In this document: in pieces, positions 20,642 to 22,030 of the stretch
Position numbering within the stretch: position 1 is the stretch's first letter
How the letters are laid out: each line of letters begins with the position of its first letter
DNA from: a virus
DNA length: 22,030 nucleotides
IMG/VR virus record: IMGVR_UViG_3300036785_000399
Location: 1 to 22,030 of that record
Direction: 5' to 3' (one strand)
Position numbers and translations under genes: made by a program
Notes under the pieces: generated by a model
What the model saw: only the letters and a program-made list of their open reading frames with translations
The model's database searches: none
What the model was told of the DNA's origin: nothing

Positions 20642-21256
20642 ATGGTTGATGAAGTCAAACTTAATCGTAAGCTTAATTTGATTGCTACGATTGAAAGTGA
20701 GCGTGGAACATTACATATAATCGCAGCACCAATAGCACGGACTGTATTTGAAGATAATTTTATGATTATGTGTCGTGCTTATTCAGCAGTTTATAGTAAT
20801 GGACTCGGTGTTCTTACTGGCCCGCGTGCGGCCGCGTTATTGATAAAACGTGAAGCTAAAGAAATTGGTGAAGAAATTAAAGGCAATATGTTAATTGAAG
20901 AAATACATCGTTTAACTAATGTACTTGCTCCAACTATGAACGGTGGTGGTTATGAATTAATGGATTACAATATTGCAGTTAAACAAGGAATAATTGATGA
21001 AGATGCAGCAGCTGATATTGATGCTGCTATTTGTTTTTTTACATTGGCCTTGCGGGCAGGGCCACAACGCCAGGTTCAAACTCTTTTAGAAGCTTTGGGT
21101 ATCTTTTGGAATGCGGAAACTACATCATTGACGCTTACGGAATACATGCGTTCCTTGCAGACATCGATGACAACAGAAATTATTGGTCAGAAAGCGGAAA
21201 CAGTAGTGACTCCAACGCTAGCAAATGCTATACCAGTTACGGTGATTCCTCAATAA
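20642..21256 (+). CDS. Tail assembly chaperone (short form)
   Basis: 204 residues, helical, position of lambda gpG between tube and tape measure. Recognisable only by position and style (start MVDEVKLNRKLNLIATIE; helices around LLIKREAKEIGEEIKGNMLI). AGAGG lies 5 bases before the ATG. The ORF carries a U7 run (TTTTTTT, 21034-21040) in a CFF context that fits a -1 slippery site. Its TAA (21254-21256) overlaps a -1-frame extension that continues to 21399. In tailed phages the chaperone is usually made in a short and a frameshifted long form. Confidence 0.7.
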   Translation: MVDEVKLNRKLNLIATIESERGTLHIIAAPIARTVFEDNFMIMCRAYSAVYSNGLGVLTGPRAAALLIKREAKEIGEEIKGNMLIEEIHRLTNVLAPTMNGGGYELMDYNIAVKQGIIDEDAAADIDAAICFFTLALRAGPQRQVQTLLEALGIFWNAETTSLTLTEYMRSLQTSMTTEIIGQKAETVVTPTLANAIPVTVIPQ

Positions 21257-21399
21257 TTCATTTTATTCTTGATTGGCTAATAACTGAAGGCTTTAATGCC
21301 TTCATGAAGCAATTTGGTTTACATGATGAGGTTGATATCTCATCACCTATGGCGTGGCGCCAGCGCCATTTGATTCGTGCCATGAGCTGGAGAATTTGA
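21256..21399 (+). CDS. -1 frame C-terminal extension of the tail chaperone (T-like)
   Basis: A 47-codon stretch reading IHFILDWLITEGFNAFMKQF then GLHDEVDISSPMAWRQRHL and ending IRAMSWRI, stop TGA 21397-21399, just before the tape measure ATG at 21404. It is coherent protein (helical, Trp/Arg/His-rich) yet has no ATG at its left edge. Two explanations fit: a -1 ribosomal frameshift from the chaperone, as in lambda G-T, or initiation at ATT 21256, which overlaps the chaperone TAA exactly as TAATG does elsewhere in the operon. The frame is also open back to the U7 run. Confidence 0.6.
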   Translation: MHFILDWLITEGFNAFMKQFGLHDEVDISSPMAWRQRHLIRAMSWRI

Positions 21400-21403
21400 A
21401 AAA

Positions 21404-22030
21404 ATGGCGACTAAAACATCCTCCGTCAAAATTGAACTTAATGATGAAAAATTCCGCAGGTTCGCTGCGGTATTTGATAAATATGTTGCGCAGCTCAGAG
21501 GTAGCCTTTTAGATTGGCAAAAAATTAATAAAGAAATGGCTAAAGCCCTTGCTTCTGTTGAGGCAATGGAAGCAGCAGTTCAAAAAGCTGCGCGACCAGT
21601 AAGTTCTCGCCCATCTGCTACTGTCACACAATTAAGAACAACAACTCAGGCACAAGCACAACCATCCGCAGCAGCGCCACCACGTCCGACAACTGTCCCA
21701 GGTGCTGGCGGTAGTCAAAGTTCTTCTTCAACTCCATCTAGTGCTACTTCAAATGTTGGTAGTATTATAAGTGCTCAAAGTGTGCGCAATATTACACAAT
21801 TCAATAATAATTTGCAAAGCATTACGCTAAATTTTGTTAAATTAAATCAAATGATGAAACAAGGTTCGCCATTATATTCATTATTTGGCACTTCTCCTTC
21901 TGGCCCTATGGGATTGCAATTATTTAATAATCTTGCTAGATATGGAATAGGTGGTGGAATACTTTCTTCGCTTATTGGTAGAGGTGGAGGTGGAGGCGGA
22001 GGTGGAGGTGGTATTTTAGGAACGGCGGTA
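21404..22030 (+). CDS. Tape measure protein (partial, C-terminus outside window)
   Basis: First 209 codons of the tail-length ruler and chaperone client. It begins MATKTSSVKIELNDEKFRRF, then a helical segment (LRGSLLDWQKINKEMAKALA). A long Ser/Thr/Pro/Ala/Gln-rich linker and a hydrophobic/Gly stretch (IGGGILSSLIGR followed by ten Gly) reach the window end. Position directly after the chaperone and its frameshift product is diagnostic. The gene start is 4 bases after the extension's stop. The rest lies outside. Confidence 0.75.
   Translation, partial: MATKTSSVKIELNDEKFRRFAAVFDKYVAQLRGSLLDWQKINKEMAKALASVEAMEAAVQKAARPVSSRPSATVTQLRTTTQAQAQPSAAAPPRPTTVPGAGGSQSSSSTPSSATSNVGSIISAQSVRNITQFNNNLQSITLNFVKLNQMMKQGSPLYSLFGTSPSGPMGLQLFNNLARYGIGGGILSSLIGRGGGGGGGGGGILGTAV

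Noticed and set aside
21034-21256. Treating the full -1 frame from the U7 run to 21256 as real coding sequence
   Set aside because: The translated stretch is Ser/Asn/Tyr/Cys-rich and looks like a shadow, while the zero frame over the same bases looks like genuine helical protein. Only the part after about 21256 is kept.

Overview
The window looks like part of the genome of a contractile-tailed phage (myovirus type) or a prophage of one. It carries, in order, a large terminase, portal, prohead protease/scaffold, major capsid protein, head-tail joining genes, tail sheath, tail tube, tail assembly chaperone and the start of a tape-measure gene. An alphaproteobacterial host is suggested, not proven. 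The best evidence is a pair of direct-repeat boxes of the form GTTC-N7-GTTC (one in each orientation, 3674-3740), the LexA/SOS box described in Alphaproteobacteria. No integrase, tRNA or CRISPR array was found, so lifestyle cannot be settled here.

Left part (1-2964): two divergent units start from an 860-980 intergenic region. Leftward run a small basic protein gene and a Sf6-type terminase small subunit cut by the window edge. Rightward run two small unknown genes and a DUF5906/SF3-like ATPase (replicative helicase type), each with a strong GGGAG-type ribosome binding site.

Region 2965-4315 has no convincing large gene and is the strangest stretch. It holds (i) a CTACCTT/AAGGTAG inverted-repeat cluster around a possible 26-codon ORF, (ii) an ATGGTGG-type direct repeat field with a 30-bp exact repeat, (iii) four copies of the palindrome TCATGAATTCATGA, (iv) the two SOS-like boxes, (v) an AT-rich strip, and (vi) 18-bp and about 27-30-bp GC-richer repeats. 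A replication-origin/regulatory function is a reasonable hypothesis because it directly follows the helicase gene. It leads into a GC-rich, alanine/lysine-rich gene (4316-4801) with its own promoter/operator-like inverted repeat, structured leader and two terminators. This is a moron-like insert with composition unlike the rest.

Leftward cassette (6513-5000): HNH endonuclease, NusG/RfaH-like elongation factor and a PD-(D/E)XK (VRR-NUC-like) nuclease, with a promoter ahead of the HNH gene. A hairpin-rich noncoding stretch (6604-6990) separates it from the late genes.

Rightward late operon (6991-22030): terL; a proline-rich HPIVIPP-repeat protein; a coiled-coil peptide; portal; an Ig-like decoration candidate; two small genes; a Nudix + DUF2213 protease + KADA-repeat scaffold fusion; a structural protein; DUF2184 capsid; connector/completion genes; a sheath with an inserted beta domain; tube; chaperone; tape measure. 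Many junctions are TAATG stop/start overlaps, so translation is probably coupled. The chaperone is followed by a -1-frame extension that implies frameshifting or a non-standard start.
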